Positions 24,323 to 32,703 of a DNA stretch of 37,106 nt are shown one piece after another. The DNA is from Firmicutes bacterium UBA5766 (lineage in GTDB: Bacteria > Bacillota > Desulfotomaculia > Desulfotomaculales > Nap2-2B): contig DIEU01000021.1 of assembly GCA_002418775.1 (NCBI GenBank), positions 1 to 37,106 on the forward strand, read 5' to 3'. The translations under genes and the position numbers were made by a program. Under the pieces are notes generated by a model that saw nothing but the letters and a program-made list of their open reading frames with translations, had not been told where the DNA came from and did no database searches. Position 1 is the first letter of the stretch; every line of letters begins with the position of its first letter.

Positions 24323-25702
24323 TTAATGGTCCGCCGATAATGCTTGGATAATTTCCTCCATCCGCATCCCCCGGGAACCTTTTACAAGAACCACATCGCC
24401 GGTTAAAAGGAGTTGCTCAAGCTTTCCAAATCCTTCAGCGTTTGAATCACAAATAAAAATACGGCTGCCCGGCATACCGCTTTTTACTGCCCCAAGAGCA
24501 ATCTGACGGGCAAGCTGTCCAACAGTAATCAGGTAATCTACGCCTGTTGACGCTAAACTTTCCCCTAGCTGGTAATGAAAAAGATCAGACTTTTCCCCCA
24601 GTTCGAGCATGTCGCCAAGAACGGCAATTCTGCGTTTATCATCCGCAATTTCCGCCAGAGCCTCCAGAGCCGCTCTTACCGACGAAGGGTTAGCATTATA
24701 TGTATCGTTAATAACCGTGACACCCTTGAGATCAATCATTTCCAAGCGCGAGCCGCTTAAGGCGATACTGGCCAGACCCTGTGCAATCTCGTCTGTGGTG
24801 AAGCCCAGTTCCAATGCAGTCCCGATAACTGAAAGGGCATTTAAAACGTTATGCAGACCTGGCAAAGGCAGAAATATATTGAAACTGCGTCCTTCCGTCT
24901 CAACGGTAAAAGCGCTTCCCTCTGCGGATATCCTGATATCACGGGCATATATGTCCAAATTGTTGGAAGCGCCGAAAAAAATCACTTTGCCGCGGCAACG
25001 CGCGGCTTGCTTGTAAATATAGGGGCTCTGCGCATTCAAAACCGCAAATCCGCCGGCGGGTATATGTTCAAGCAGTTCCCCTTTTGCCTGGGCAATCTCT
25101 TCAACGGAACCCAAAAGTTCAAGATGAGCTTCACCTATATTGGTAATTATTGCCGCGTTCGGCAGCGCGAGGCGGCATAAAAAATCAATCTCACCAAGCC
25201 CCCGCATAGCCATTTCAATCACAAGAGCCTCGTGAGATTCATTAAGGTTCAGTAATGTTAACGGTAAACCTATTTCATTGTTCTGGTTGCCGGTCGTTTT
25301 TAATGTATTAAATTTAACGGAAAGAACCCCGGCCATCAGATCCTTGGTAGTCGTTTTGCCGGCGCTTCCGGTAACAGCTATTACCGGTATGTTGAAAGCG
25401 CTCCGGTTATATCGGGCAAGGCTCTGTAAGGCGGCAAGGGTATCCGGCACCAGAAAGACATCAATCCCGTCGAGAAGACCGGGAACCGTCCTTTCCACAA
25501 CCAGCCCGGATGCTCCCGAAAGCGCAGCCTGAACGGCAAAGTCATGCGCGTCATAGTTTTTGCCGCGAATGGCAAAAAACAATTGTCCGCTTTTAATCTG
25601 TCTGGAATCTATCGATATCCCCTCGTACCAGTTTTCGGGGTTGCCCTGCAAAAAGTTTGCTCCAATGGCCCGGCTGATTTCAGCAGCCTTTATTTTTTTC
25701 AA
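24323..25702 (-). CDS. murF: UDP-MurNAc-tripeptide-D-alanyl-D-alanine ligase MurF
   Basis: A 459-residue ATP-dependent ligase that adds D-Ala-D-Ala. The N-terminal domain has the family motif SIDSRQIKSGQLFFAIRG. The P-loop is VTGSAGKTTTKDLMAG, followed by TGNQNNEIGLPLTLL, NIGEAHLELLGS and INDTYNANPSSVRAAL. The start is TTG at 25702, overlapping the murE stop by 23 bases, with GAGGTAAT upstream. Length is normal. Confidence 0.96.
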   Translation of the reverse strand: MKKIKAAEISRAIGANFLQGNPENWYEGISIDSRQIKSGQLFFAIRGKNYDAHDFAVQAALSGASGLVVERTVPGLLDGIDVFLVPDTLAALQSLARYNRSAFNIPVIAVTGSAGKTTTKDLMAGVLSVKFNTLKTTGNQNNEIGLPLTLLNLNESHEALVIEMAMRGLGEIDFLCRLALPNAAIITNIGEAHLELLGSVEEIAQAKGELLEHIPAGGFAVLNAQSPYIYKQAARCRGKVIFFGASNNLDIYARDIRISAEGSAFTVETEGRSFNIFLPLPGLHNVLNALSVIGTALELGFTTDEIAQGLASIALSGSRLEMIDLKGVTVINDTYNANPSSVRAALEALAEIADDKRRIAVLGDMLELGEKSDLFHYQLGESLASTGVDYLITVGQLARQIALGAVKSGMPGSRIFICDSNAEGFGKLEQLLLTGDVVLVKGSRGMRMEEIIQALSADH

Positions 25703-27161
25703 GAACCTTGATTACCTCCTCACGGTCATCAAAGGGAAATTTCCGGCTGCCGATAATCTGATAATCTTCATGGCCTTTCCCCGCAATAACAACCACATCA
25801 CCGGCGGACGCCCGGCCAAGCGCATAGGCTATCGCCTGTCTCCTGTCCGGGACGGTTACATAATCTGCTCCGCTGATTCCGTTCATGCCCGCCTGGACAT
25901 CAGCGATTATATTCAAGGGATCTTCCGTACGCGGATTGTCGGAAGTAATAACCGCGAGATCGCAAAGCCGGGCGGCTATTTCACCCATCAACGGCCTTTT
26001 GCCCCGGTCGCGGTCACCTCCGCAGCCAAATACAGAAATAAGTTTCCCTGAAGTAATTTCCCTGGCCGTTTTTAAAACTTTCTCCAGTCCGTCAGGCGTG
26101 TGCGCATAATCTACTATAACCGTATAGTCCTGGCCCCTGTCAACCATTTCAAATCGTCCCCGGACTCCGGAAACAGACTGCAGGGATTCAATCATCGCTT
26201 CCAGCGGCAGTCCGTCCGCTCCTCCCGCCGCAAGCGCGGCAAGAGCATTGTAAACATTGAACAGACCCGTTAGTTTTAAGGACACCCTTGATGCGCCCCA
26301 TGGTGTAACAACTAAAAATGATACTCCCTTTGATGTTACTTCTACACTGGCAGCCCTAACCATTGCTTTTTCCCCAAGGCCATAGGTGATTACGTCTGCC
26401 TGGCTGGCAGCCAAAATTTCCCCGGCGCCCGTGTCATCACAATTAACTATGGCATACCTTGGTTCGCTTTTATCCTCCAGGCTGAGCATTTTAAAAAGCA
26501 TAGCCTTCGTCCGCAGGTAATCGTCCATATTCTGGTGAAAATCCAGGTGGTCCTGGCTTATATTTGTAAACAGGGCTGTTTTAAACCGGCAACCCATAAC
26601 CCTTCTCAAGGCAAGGGCATGGGAACTGACTTCCATAACCGCGGTTTTGACTCCCTGATCAACCATCCTGGAAAAGAGCTGCTGCAGTTCAAGCGATTCA
26701 GGAGTAGTTTTGTCCACCGGCAGTTCCAAATCACCAATCCAGTTGGAAATGGTGCCGATGATCCCCGTTTTATCACCTGCAGACCTGTAGATGGCTGCCA
26801 GAAGGTGGGTAGTAGTAGTTTTACCGTTAGTCCCGGTAACTCCGATTAGTTTCAGTTTGCGCGTCGGGTTTCCGTAATATTTTGCTGAAAGCAGCGCCAG
26901 GACACTGCGTGTATCAGGAACCCGGATCCAGGCTATTTTTTCCGGAATGTTCACGGGCTTTTGGATTACAACGGCACAGGCTCCGTTCTCAATAGCTTTC
27001 TCGATAAACAGATGCCCGTCTGTCTGGAAACCTTCGATGGCGAAAAATAAAAAATCCTGCCCAACCGACCGGGAATCATAGGCCAAACCCCGGACCGGAA
27101 CTTGTAAGTTTTTTGAACTGGCCAGGATCTTCTGATTTCCTATTAATTCACTGAGTAACAA
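25680..27161 (-). CDS. murE: UDP-MurNAc-tripeptide synthetase MurE (meso-DAP type)
   Basis: A 493-residue ligase that adds the third stem residue. GVTGTNGKTTTTHLLAAIY is the P-loop region. AYDSRSVGQDFLFFAIEG lies in the N-terminal domain, and NISQDHLDFH and DYAHTPDGLEKVL are further landmarks. The amino-acid specificity loop reads SDNPRTEDP; DNPR is the meso-diaminopimelate signature, so the wall is probably DAP-type. The start is TTG at 27161 with GGAGAT upstream. It lies 120 bases downstream of the PBP gene. Confidence 0.95.
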   Translation of the reverse strand: MLLSELIGNQKILASSKNLQVPVRGLAYDSRSVGQDFLFFAIEGFQTDGHLFIEKAIENGACAVVIQKPVNIPEKIAWIRVPDTRSVLALLSAKYYGNPTRKLKLIGVTGTNGKTTTTHLLAAIYRSAGDKTGIIGTISNWIGDLELPVDKTTPESLELQQLFSRMVDQGVKTAVMEVSSHALALRRVMGCRFKTALFTNISQDHLDFHQNMDDYLRTKAMLFKMLSLEDKSEPRYAIVNCDDTGAGEILAASQADVITYGLGEKAMVRAASVEVTSKGVSFLVVTPWGASRVSLKLTGLFNVYNALAALAAGGADGLPLEAMIESLQSVSGVRGRFEMVDRGQDYTVIVDYAHTPDGLEKVLKTAREITSGKLISVFGCGGDRDRGKRPLMGEIAARLCDLAVITSDNPRTEDPLNIIADVQAGMNGISGADYVTVPDRRQAIAYALGRASAGDVVVIAGKGHEDYQIIGSRKFPFDDREEVIKVLEKNKGC

Positions 27162-27281
27162 AGGTGAAATCTCCTGCTTCTTCTTGATTTATCCTATCAT
27201 CAGCTCAAGTACAATTCAATAACCTTGTTGACTTGCCACTGGTATTATTGCCAGAACAAGGATATTAATATCACTTGCTCT

Positions 27282-29483
27282 TCAGGGCCTTTCAACAAAT
27301 GCGTTACCACCTATACTTTCAGAGGCCGCAGGCGCTTTTTCAGGCTGTTCCTCAAAAGTTATCAGTCCTGGAGGCGTAAAATTAACCCTCACCGTAGAAC
27401 CCCGCTTTACTTTTTTCCCCGGCGGTTGTTCCTGAGATTCCACAATTCCCGTCCCGTTAAGTTCCAGGTTTAAATCAAGGTTCCTGAGCAGTTCCGCAAC
27501 CTCGCCCATAGTCAGCCCTTTTAAGTTGGGCATGGTTACGCTGCCGGCGCCGCTGCTTTCCTCCAGGGGTTTTAAGTTCAAGACAACCTTAACGCCGTTA
27601 TAAACCTCCGCCCCCGGAGCGGGCGTCTGACCGTAAATGACATTTCCCTGGCCGTTCAACTGGTAGGTAAGTCCGCTGCCGGAAAGCATCTTTATACCCT
27701 CGTTGACAGGATAATTGATTACATTAGGCACTTTGACCTTAATGCGCGGTTCCTCGTAAATAAAGGGATTGGGCGGCTTCTTGAGATTGGGCGTTTCGGG
27801 CGCCCGCAAATAATGTAAAGAATCGCGCGCCACGGCCTGAAAAACAGGAGCGGCTACCTGGGAACCGTAATAAATACCTCCCTGCGGTTCGGCAACCATC
27901 ACCAAACAAGCCAGACGCGGCTGATCAGAAGGGGCAAATCCCACAAAAGAAGATACATACCTGCCTGAAACATAACCGCCGTTTTCGCCTACTACCTGAG
28001 CCGTGCCTGTTTTGCCGGCAACCCGGTAATTCTCAATGAAGGCATTTTTTCCGGTACCTTTTGCAACAACGTTCTCTAAAAGCTCACGAACCTGGCTGGC
28101 CTCCTTCTCTGTAACAACACGCCTGATTACTTCCGGTTTGAAACCTTTGATGAGGTTTCCAGAACCATCCCGAATTTCTCTGACCACCTGCGGACGCAGC
28201 AGGGTCCCTCCATTTGCTATGGCCGATACGGCGGAGATAAGCTGAATGGGTGTTACCGCAATTGACTGACCGATTGCCATAGTCGCCACATTCAAATTGG
28301 TAGCATCCTTCTCAGGAATTAACAGGCCTGTTTCTTCTCCCGGAAGATTGATGCCGGTACGTTCCCCAAAACCAAACTCATTAATATATTTGTAAAAATT
28401 TTTAACTCCAAGGCGCAGTCCAAGTTCAACAAACCCGACATTGCATGAATTTGCCGCCACTTCCTCAAACGTCTGACTGCCGTGCCCGCCGTCAAGCCAG
28501 CAATTGATTATCCGGTCGGCAACCCGTACATAGCCGGGACAAAAGAAGGGATCTGTACGCTTAACAACTTCGGCGCCGAATCCCGCTGCCATTGTAACGA
28601 TTTTAAAAGTAGATCCGGGTTCATAATTGTACCAGATAGCAGGATTTCTGTCCCAAATATAAGCCGGTGTGTTCTCCCACTTGTTTGAATTGAATGTAGG
28701 CCGGTTGCCGATAGCCAAAATTTCACCCGTCCCGGGATCCATTACAACTATTACCGCCAGTTTAGGCTGGTACTTGAGAACAATTTTATCAAGTTCACGC
28801 TCTACAAACTGCTGAATTGTTTCATCAATGGTCAGGACAAGGCTGGAGCCTTGTTTTGGCGGCAGGTACTTGCGCAAAGGTTCCGGAACGTCCTGGCCGA
28901 CAGCATCCTGCTCGACAATTATACGTCCGGGAGTACCCTTTAGTTGGTCATCATAGCTCTTTTCAATTCCGGTCAGTCCCTGGTTGTCAATACCGGCGAA
29001 ACCCAAAAGATGCGGCGCAATGGTCTGCAGCGGATAGAAACGCTTACTTTCCTCCAGTAAAAAAACACCATTTAGATTCAAACTCTTTATTTTTTGCGCT
29101 GTCTTCAGGTCAAGTTTGCGACCAAGCCATTCAAAACAGGAAGGACGGGTAAGCACGCGGTAAAGAAACGAAACATCTTCTTTGAGAACAGGGGAAAGCT
29201 TTTCAGCAGTTTTCTGGGGCTCCCTGATTAAACTGGGAATGGCATAGACCGAATCGACACTTACACTACTGACCAATACCCTGCCGTTGCGGTCATATAT
29301 ATTCCCCCGCTTTGCCTCAACGGGGATATCCCGCATGCGGACCTCAAGGGCTTTGTTCTCCAGGTCTTTTCCCCAGACAAATTGAATCCAGGCCAAACGG
29401 CCAATCAGACAGAACAGGGCAAAACCCGACAAAAGCAGGACAACGGTCAGCCTTTTACGGACAAACACAGTATTTGGCGCCAT
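27282..29483 (-). CDS. spoVD: Class B penicillin-binding protein with PASTA domains (SpoVD/PbpB type)
   Basis: A 733-residue septal transpeptidase. One N-terminal membrane helix (residues 12-36) is followed by the dimerisation domain with KRGNIYDRNGRVL. The transpeptidase has STFK at 291-294, SCN in AANSCNVGFVELG, and KTGTAQ. Two C-terminal PASTA repeats start near KVPNVINYPVNEG and TMPNLKGLTMGEV. Bacillus has two genes here, pbpB and spoVD; this cluster has only one, so it may serve vegetative division, sporulation or both. The two PASTA repeats resemble PbpB, so the symbol is a convention rather than a firm assignment. GGAGGT precedes the ATG. Confidence 0.93.
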   Translation of the reverse strand: MAPNTVFVRKRLTVVLLLSGFALFCLIGRLAWIQFVWGKDLENKALEVRMRDIPVEAKRGNIYDRNGRVLVSSVSVDSVYAIPSLIREPQKTAEKLSPVLKEDVSFLYRVLTRPSCFEWLGRKLDLKTAQKIKSLNLNGVFLLEESKRFYPLQTIAPHLLGFAGIDNQGLTGIEKSYDDQLKGTPGRIIVEQDAVGQDVPEPLRKYLPPKQGSSLVLTIDETIQQFVERELDKIVLKYQPKLAVIVVMDPGTGEILAIGNRPTFNSNKWENTPAYIWDRNPAIWYNYEPGSTFKIVTMAAGFGAEVVKRTDPFFCPGYVRVADRIINCWLDGGHGSQTFEEVAANSCNVGFVELGLRLGVKNFYKYINEFGFGERTGINLPGEETGLLIPEKDATNLNVATMAIGQSIAVTPIQLISAVSAIANGGTLLRPQVVREIRDGSGNLIKGFKPEVIRRVVTEKEASQVRELLENVVAKGTGKNAFIENYRVAGKTGTAQVVGENGGYVSGRYVSSFVGFAPSDQPRLACLVMVAEPQGGIYYGSQVAAPVFQAVARDSLHYLRAPETPNLKKPPNPFIYEEPRIKVKVPNVINYPVNEGIKMLSGSGLTYQLNGQGNVIYGQTPAPGAEVYNGVKVVLNLKPLEESSGAGSVTMPNLKGLTMGEVAELLRNLDLNLELNGTGIVESQEQPPGKKVKRGSTVRVNFTPPGLITFEEQPEKAPAASESIGGNAFVERP

Positions 29484-29559
29484 CAGGACCTCCGGTTTTA
29501 GTGGTCAGGCGCCGTTTTCTATGTGAAACCGTCAGCTTTAATCAGGTTCCTTGGACCAT

Positions 29560-30084
29560 TTACGACGCCTGGCGTCTAAGATTAGTTTCATGATCATTAG
29601 CCACCAAATTTACCAGCGCCTGAATTACCCAATTGTTATTCATATCCGCTGCGTTAGCCAGAGATTTGTTTTTCGCCGGAGGGGATATTTCTTTTTCAAG
29701 TGTTGTCTTTTCAGCCGGTTCTGTCTCGACAACTACCATTGTTTTTAGATCCGGCCTGACCATGCCCAGCTTTGTGGTAGCCACCATTTTGATCCTGTCT
29801 AAAGATGAAAACCGCTCCAGTTCTTCAGATAAATCTTTTATCTGCATATCAAGGCTGGCTGTCCTCACCCGGAGCTTGTATATCTGGTAGCCTGTGCTCA
29901 CCATCTGAGCATGTAGAAAAACAACAAATATTCCTGCTATGAAGACTGACAATACGAGACCGACGATAACCATCTTCTGTCCCTTTGACAGAAGCTCATT
30001 CCGGCTTTGCCGGGCGGGTTTATTTAGTCTTTCCGGCAAACTGGCATATTTGGATTGTTCTTGTACCGCTACCAATCTATTCAT
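29560..30084 (-). CDS. ftsL: Cell division protein FtsL
   Basis: A 174-residue bitopic protein in the FtsL position. A basic cytoplasmic part (residues 1-36) is followed by the membrane helix VIVGLVLSVFIAGIFVVFLH at about 39-58 and a coiled-coil with YQIYKLRVRTASLDMQIKDL. The segment TKLGMVRPD is the usual FtsL/DivIC end motif. A disordered tail of about 60 residues follows, longer than in many relatives. It acts with FtsQ and DivIC to activate FtsW and the PBP. AGAAGGAAG precedes the ATG. Confidence 0.88.
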   Translation of the reverse strand: MNRLVAVQEQSKYASLPERLNKPARQSRNELLSKGQKMVIVGLVLSVFIAGIFVVFLHAQMVSTGYQIYKLRVRTASLDMQIKDLSEELERFSSLDRIKMVATTKLGMVRPDLKTMVVVETEPAEKTTLEKEISPPAKNKSLANAADMNNNWVIQALVNLVANDHETNLRRQAS

Positions 30085-30103
30085 CTTCCTTCTACTTTAG
30101 AAC

Positions 30104-31072
30104 TTACTCGATCTTCTCCGCAACCCGCATCTTCGCACTGCGCGAATGCGGGTTTTGCTCAATTTCAATATTCGTTGGAGTAATGGGCGAAGGCCTTATA
30201 ATTCGAAGGCAGGCCTTTTTTCCACAAACACAGTAAGGAAAATCAGGCGGGCAGGCGCAGGCTGATGACATTTCCTTAAATGTCTCCTTGACGATGCGAT
30301 CTTCCAGGGAGTGAAAGGAGATTACACAAATACGTCCCCCGGTTTTTAAAAAAGGAACTGCTTCCTGTAAAGACTTGCCCAATTTATCCAGTTCCTGGTT
30401 GACGGCAATACGCAGGGCCTGAAAAGTGCGTTTTGCCGGGTGCGGTCCGCGGCGCCGGCTGCGTGCCGGGATTGCTTTTTTGATAATATTGACCAATTCG
30501 CCGGTTGTCTGTATCGCCTTATGTTTTCGTTCCTGAACTATAAACGCCGCAATCCTTTTGGCCCAGAATTCCTCACCATATCGCCGGATCAGATCTGCCA
30601 ACCCGGTTTCCGGAAGTCCATTCACCAGGTCCCTGGCGCTGACCGGATCCCCGGGATCCATACGCATATCCAGGGGGCCGTCAAACTGGTAACTGAAACC
30701 GCGTTCCGGATTATTCAATTGGGCTAAACTAACTCCCAAATCGTACAGAATACCGTCTACAGCAGTAATTCCAAGCTGATTGAGCACTTGAGGCAAAAAA
30801 ACAAAATCACTCTTTACCAGCGTTATCCTGTCTTGATATTCTTCAAGGTTTTGTCTTGCATAAGCAAGCGCAAAAGGGTCCCTGTCCAGTCCTGTCAAAC
30901 GTCCGTCAGGAGAGGTGAGTTCCAGGATTTTAAGGCTGTGCCCCCCGCCGCCGACCGTACAATCCACATAAGAACCGCCGGGCTTTAACATCAAAGAAGA
31001 GAGGACTTCTTCCGTCATTACCGGCGGATGAAATAACTTTTTCGGACCACCTTCTTTATCAGGATTTACCAT
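30104..31072 (-). CDS. rsmH: 16S rRNA (cytosine(1402)-N(4))-methyltransferase RsmH
   Basis: A 322-residue SAM-dependent methyltransferase (formerly MraW) that makes N4-methylcytidine at position 1402 of 16S rRNA. The N-terminal HPPVMTEEVL and the SAM-binding YVDCTVGGGGHSLKILE are typical, with GLDRDPFAL, ILYDLGVSLAQL, RGFSYQFDGPLDMRMD and ICVISFHSLEDRIVK further along. It lies 24 bases after mraZ and 19 before ftsL. Confidence 0.96.
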   Translation of the reverse strand: MVNPDKEGGPKKLFHPPVMTEEVLSSLMLKPGGSYVDCTVGGGGHSLKILELTSPDGRLTGLDRDPFALAYARQNLEEYQDRITLVKSDFVFLPQVLNQLGITAVDGILYDLGVSLAQLNNPERGFSYQFDGPLDMRMDPGDPVSARDLVNGLPETGLADLIRRYGEEFWAKRIAAFIVQERKHKAIQTTGELVNIIKKAIPARSRRRGPHPAKRTFQALRIAVNQELDKLGKSLQEAVPFLKTGGRICVISFHSLEDRIVKETFKEMSSACACPPDFPYCVCGKKACLRIIRPSPITPTNIEIEQNPHSRSAKMRVAEKIE

Positions 31073-31096
31073 TTAATTTACCACTCACCACATCTG

Positions 31097-31534
31097 TCAG
31101 ATAACAATACCAGAACCCCCGATTTTCTCGGCTATTTGTTCAAACAAAGCAGCGTTTCCGCTGTTATATTTCTCCCAATTTTCTCTTGACCAGATTTCAA
31201 CACGTGAGGATACTCCTATAATAACGGCTTCTTTCTCTAAAGCCGCATGCTTCCTGAGGTGATTCGGGACTAATATTCTTCCCTGTCTGTCGACTAAACA
31301 TTCACTTGCGCCGCCAAATAAAAAACGAACAAAGGCCCGGACATCCGCACTGGTAAAGGGCATGAGACGCATTTTTTCTTCAAGTATTGTCCACTCCTGG
31401 GGGGGGTAGGCAAATAAACAACTGTCCAGGCCTTTAGTTAAAACAAATTTAATACCCAGGCTGTCGCGAAAACGGGCAGGAATAAAAAGCCTCCCCTTAT
31501 CGTCTATGGTATGCTGATATTCACCCATAAACAT
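31097..31534 (-). CDS. mraZ: Transcriptional regulator MraZ
   Basis: A 145-residue protein with two AbrB-like SpoVT/MraZ swapped-hairpin domains: MFMGEYQHTIDDKGRLFIPA at the start and ECLVDRQGRILVPNHLRKHA in the second. It binds DNA as a ring-shaped oligomer and represses its own operon in other bacteria. I chose the ATG at 31534, giving the MFMGEYQHTID start seen in Bacillus; a GTG at 31549 lies within the operator repeats. Five TGG boxes lie directly upstream. It is first gene of the dcw unit. Confidence 0.95.
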   Translation of the reverse strand: MFMGEYQHTIDDKGRLFIPARFRDSLGIKFVLTKGLDSCLFAYPPQEWTILEEKMRLMPFTSADVRAFVRFLFGGASECLVDRQGRILVPNHLRKHAALEKEAVIIGVSSRVEIWSRENWEKYNSGNAALFEQIAEKIGGSGIVI

Positions 31535-31540
31535 ATTTCG

Positions 31541-31590
31541 CTGACCCACTTTACACCATTTTAGACCAATTTAAACCAGCCTACACCACT
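31541..31590 (-). promoter_or_regulatory. MraZ operator: five TGG boxes at 10-bp spacing
   Basis: On the minus strand, TGG trinucleotides occur at exactly 10-base steps, seen on the + strand as CCA at 31546, 31556, 31566, 31576 and 31586. The units read approximately TGGTNTAAAN; the last one is TGGGTCAGCG. MraZ is known to bind short TGG-containing direct repeats upstream of its own gene, so an autoregulatory operator is a strong inference. A possible promoter TTGATC, 17 bases, TAGGCT overlaps its upstream end. Confidence 0.85.
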
Positions 31591-31707
31591 TCAAATTCTA
31601 GATCAATTAAAAAACTCCTGCTTTTTTCTAATATTTTTTTAAAGAGTTAACCGGGGATAAACGAGGGAACTGTTTGTGGCGTGTAAGCGCTTAAGTTTGA
31701 GGGCATT

Positions 31708-31730
31708 AAAAAACCGCCTGTGCAGGCGGC
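31708..31730 (-). terminator. Rho-independent terminator after panE
   Basis: On the minus strand, CCGCCT (31724-31729) pairs with AGGCGG (31714-31719) around a four-base loop, followed by TTTTTTAA. It ends the rng-panE unit ahead of the dcw cluster. Confidence 0.88.
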
Positions 31731-31755
31731 CTTGACGATAATTTATTTAATCTTA

Positions 31756-32703
31756 TCAGACGGTAAACTTTTCCTTGATTTTTATTAAACGGGTAATTGT
31801 TTCATTAACGGGCACACTTAAGCCTGCTTTTTCCGCCCACGATGAAATACGTCCGTTTAAGGCGTCTATCTCAGTTAAGCGTCCTCTTTCCAGGTCCTGA
31901 AGCATCGAAGGACGGTGGTTGCGTGTAGGCGGAACCATATCTCTATAAAAAGCCTCTAAAAAACGTCCGGGTGAATCCCAGGGCAAAGCAATTTTACGCG
32001 ACAGCGCCACTTTAAAAGCTTCTGAAATAACTTGTTCCATAATTAAGCGGGCGTTTTGATTATCGGCAAGCTGGCCGTAGTTCATCCCAAATAATGCGCC
32101 TAAAGGATTAAGGGCGCAGTTATAAAAGGCCTTCGCCCAGATCAAGGCTTGAATATTCTCGTCGAAACGGCAGGGTATTCCCGATTCTGAAAGCAAGCCG
32201 GCAATAGCGGTTATTTTGTCCGGCTCCGGAATTTTTGCTCCTTGTACAGGAGGACCAAGAACAACGTCATCGGCAATGACAGTAACGTTGACAAGTCCGG
32301 GTTCAGTGATTTCCGCGCCGAAGATTACCCGGCCCGAAACAACATTACCCGCGCCAAGAACTGATGACAGAATTTCGGTATTCCCTAGCCCGTTTTGGAG
32401 TGAAACTGTTAAAGAGCCGTTTTTGACAAAGGGAGCCAGTTTCCAGGCCATCGTTTCCGTATCATAAGATTTTACTGTAACGAGAATAAGGTCGTAAGAT
32501 CCCGCCAGGTCATCAGGTGAGGTTGCCAGAGTAAAATCCCCTACCGTATGGGAACCCCAAATTCCTTCTATACGCAGGCCTCTTTCCCTAATTACATCCA
32601 GATGCCAGGCACGGCCGAGAACGGTAACAGGATGGCCGGCCTTTCTTAAGAAACCGCCGAAAACAGACCCCAACGCGCCCGCTCCGGCTATAAGAATACG
32701 CAT
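31756..32703 (-). CDS. panE: 2-dehydropantoate 2-reductase (ketopantoate reductase)
   Basis: A 315-residue NADPH-dependent enzyme of pantothenate (coenzyme A) synthesis, reducing ketopantoate to pantoate. MRILIAGAGALGSVFGGFL is the NADP loop; LVTVKSYDT and LTVSLQNGLGN match the ApbA/PanE N-terminal domain; IWAKAFYNCALNPLGALFG holds the catalytic lysine and the conserved asparagine; the C-terminal NHRPSMLQDLERGRLTEIDALNG is diagnostic. The ATG at 32703 overlaps the rng stop (TAATG); a GTG at 32712 lies inside the binding region. Ketopantoate-reductase-like genes have paralogues of other function, so the assignment is probable rather than certain. Confidence 0.88.
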   Translation of the reverse strand: MRILIAGAGALGSVFGGFLRKAGHPVTVLGRAWHLDVIRERGLRIEGIWGSHTVGDFTLATSPDDLAGSYDLILVTVKSYDTETMAWKLAPFVKNGSLTVSLQNGLGNTEILSSVLGAGNVVSGRVIFGAEITEPGLVNVTVIADDVVLGPPVQGAKIPEPDKITAIAGLLSESGIPCRFDENIQALIWAKAFYNCALNPLGALFGMNYGQLADNQNARLIMEQVISEAFKVALSRKIALPWDSPGRFLEAFYRDMVPPTRNHRPSMLQDLERGRLTEIDALNGRISSWAEKAGLSVPVNETITRLIKIKEKFTV

